From Roseiconus nitratireducens (GTDB taxonomy: Bacteria > Planctomycetota > Planctomycetia > Pirellulales > Pirellulaceae): a stretch of DNA of 64,000 nucleotides. Made by a program: the position numbers and the translations under genes. Positions within the stretch are counted from its first letter, which is position 1. Each line of letters starts with the position of its first letter. The notes beneath the pieces are model-generated. The model saw only the letters and a list, made by a program, of their open reading frames with translations. It was not told the DNA's origin and did no database searches. This document shows, piece after piece, positions 63,172-64,000 of this stretch. Location: contig NZ_VWOX01000001.1 of assembly GCF_008629675.1 (NCBI RefSeq), positions 558,001 through 622,000 on the forward strand, read 5' to 3'.

Positions 63172-64000
63172 TCAAGCCGGCCCCGTGACCTGCCACCCAA
63201 GTGCCCACTGCAGCTGGAATTGTGCCTGGTTGAAGTCCACCACGGCTTGCAGGTAGGCGCGTCGCGCCGACTCCAACGCTTGCAACGACTGAAGTGCCTC
63301 CAGGGGCAACCCCTGGCCGTCTCGGATCCGTTCGACGTTCAACCGGTAAGAGTCCTCCGCCGAGGCAATTGCCTGCCGCGTCGCCTCGATTCGTTGGCGG
63401 CGATATTCCACCCGGCTGCAAGCCTCGGAGACTTCCCGCGCCACCTGGTCCATCACGCGGATCTTTTCGAACTTTGCCTGCTGAAGTCGCGCCGTCGACT
63501 GACGCCGCGCCGCATGTTCGCCAAAGCCCAAATTGCGAACCTCCCAAGTAACCAGAGCGTCGAAGTCATAGCGGCCTTCGACATTGTTGAGGTCATTGCC
63601 CAGCCCGCCGCCGAATCCTCCCGTGCTGAATCCCAGCAATACGCTGGGCACAAATGGTGCGTACTTTTGACGTCGATACGCTTCGCAGGCCGCCGCCACC
63701 AAAGCCTGGGATTCCTTCAGTTCCGGACGCATTGCCAATGCGGTGCCGATCAGACTGGATTTGTCCTGCCCCGACGCCGTCAGCTCCAGCGGCACCACCG
63801 TGACGTCTAGCGGAACCAGCTGCACCGACGCATCCATGCTGAGCGCTTGGGCCAGGCGAGCCGAGGCGATTGCGATTTCTTCGCGTGCGGCGATCAGGCG
63901 ATTGTCGACCAGATTCTGTTCCGTCCGCACGCGGTCGGCATCGGCGCGTAACCCTTGTCCGGCGGCGGCAAAGTCCGTCGTCAGTTTGGTCAAATCCGCC
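63172..64000 (-). CDS. TolC-family outer-membrane efflux protein, N-terminal part beyond the window
   Basis: At least 276 residues; the frame is open to base 64000 and continues outside. The visible part is helical, with repeats such as ARLQQAKFEKIRVMDQVAREVSEACSRVEYRRQRIEATRQAIASAEDSYRLN that form the periplasmic alpha-barrel, a GLG-type strand region (SVLLGFSTGGFGGGLGNDL), and an ending QAQFQLQWALG as in OEP/TolC proteins. These are exit ducts for RND or ABC efflux pumps and type I secretion. No pump gene is visible. It is convergent with the receptor kinase gene (17-bp gap). Confidence 0.83.
   Translation of the reverse strand, partial: ADLTKLTTDFAAAGQGLRADADRVRTEQNLVDNRLIAAREEIAIASARLAQALSMDASVQLVPLDVTVVPLELTASGQDKSSLIGTALAMRPELKESQALVAAACEAYRRQKYAPFVPSVLLGFSTGGFGGGLGNDLNNVEGRYDFDALVTWEVRNLGFGEHAARRQSTARLQQAKFEKIRVMDQVAREVSEACSRVEYRRQRIEATRQAIASAEDSYRLNVERIRDGQGLPLEALQSLQALESARRAYLQAVVDFNQAQFQLQWALGWQVTGPA

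Overview
The window looks like chromosomal DNA from a planctomycete, most likely a member of the Pirellulaceae (Rhodopirellula/Stieleria-like; the genus is a guess). The reasons are a PSCyt1/DUF1549/DUF1553 cytochrome protein paired with a DUF1501 Tat protein (35207-39563), a giant secreted protein with an N-terminal ESLERRRLL signal motif and C-terminal dockerin repeats (9236-14140), three Ser/Thr kinases of different architecture, loosely packed GC-rich genes, and start codons that mostly lack a clear Shine-Dalgarno. I saw no rRNA, tRNA, CRISPR array, phage or transposase gene.

Layout. 1-8.6 kb: DUF1569 fragment, a small Ser/Thr kinase, an operon of L-2-hydroxyglutarate oxidase with a NitT/TauT-type ABC ATPase and permease, then divergently a DUF58 gene and a TgpA-type transglutaminase. 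9.2-14.1 kb: giant surface protein with four copies of an unrecognised ~128-residue domain, five Ig-like repeats and a beta-helix-like core. 14.4-17.8 kb: small c-type cytochrome, orphan type II secretion F protein, a small conserved protein, and a soluble histidine kinase. 17.8-23.8 kb: the most unusual part, an operon of a winged-helix AAA+ ATPase and a Ser/Thr kinase fused to a tubulin/FtsZ-like domain, divergent from an FHA-EAL fusion. 24-31 kb: secreted protein of unknown role, polysaccharide export protein, nitrilase-family amidase, soluble transhydrogenase SthA, M28 peptidase/glutaminyl-cyclase-like protein and a small membrane protein. 31.3-34.7 kb (minus): fatty-acid-type operon fabZ, long acyl carrier protein, a second hot-dog protein with an altered active site, fabF, and a zinc-finger anti-sigma-like protein. 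35-41 kb: PSCyt/DUF1501 pair, secreted cyclophilin with a clear terminator, small protein. 42-49 kb: HrpA helicase, small membrane protein, long coiled-coil protein. 49.8-54.5 kb: SEC-C/TPR-like protein, RibD, secreted protein. 54.6-60.7 kb (minus): arginine succinyltransferase operon (M20 hydrolase, astA, astD, astB) and an esterase. 60.9-64 kb: membrane receptor kinase with a Cache-like sensor, and a truncated TolC-family protein.

How genes work together. The AST operon would turn arginine into succinylglutamate; the usual final enzyme AstE is not present here and a CPG2-like M20 hydrolase sits in the operon instead. The kinase-tubulin protein, the AAA+ ATPase and the FHA-EAL protein form a plausible phospho-signalling and c-di-GMP module around a shared 316-bp divergent control region; this is inference from adjacency and domains.

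Small-scale structure. The window holds a pair of ~150-bp MITE-like elements with matching terminal inverted repeats (39665-39805, 46413-46565), a pair of GCCA-loop hairpins with covarying stems, and several short tandem repeats, two of which lie exactly over stop codons (454-505 and 17752-17796).
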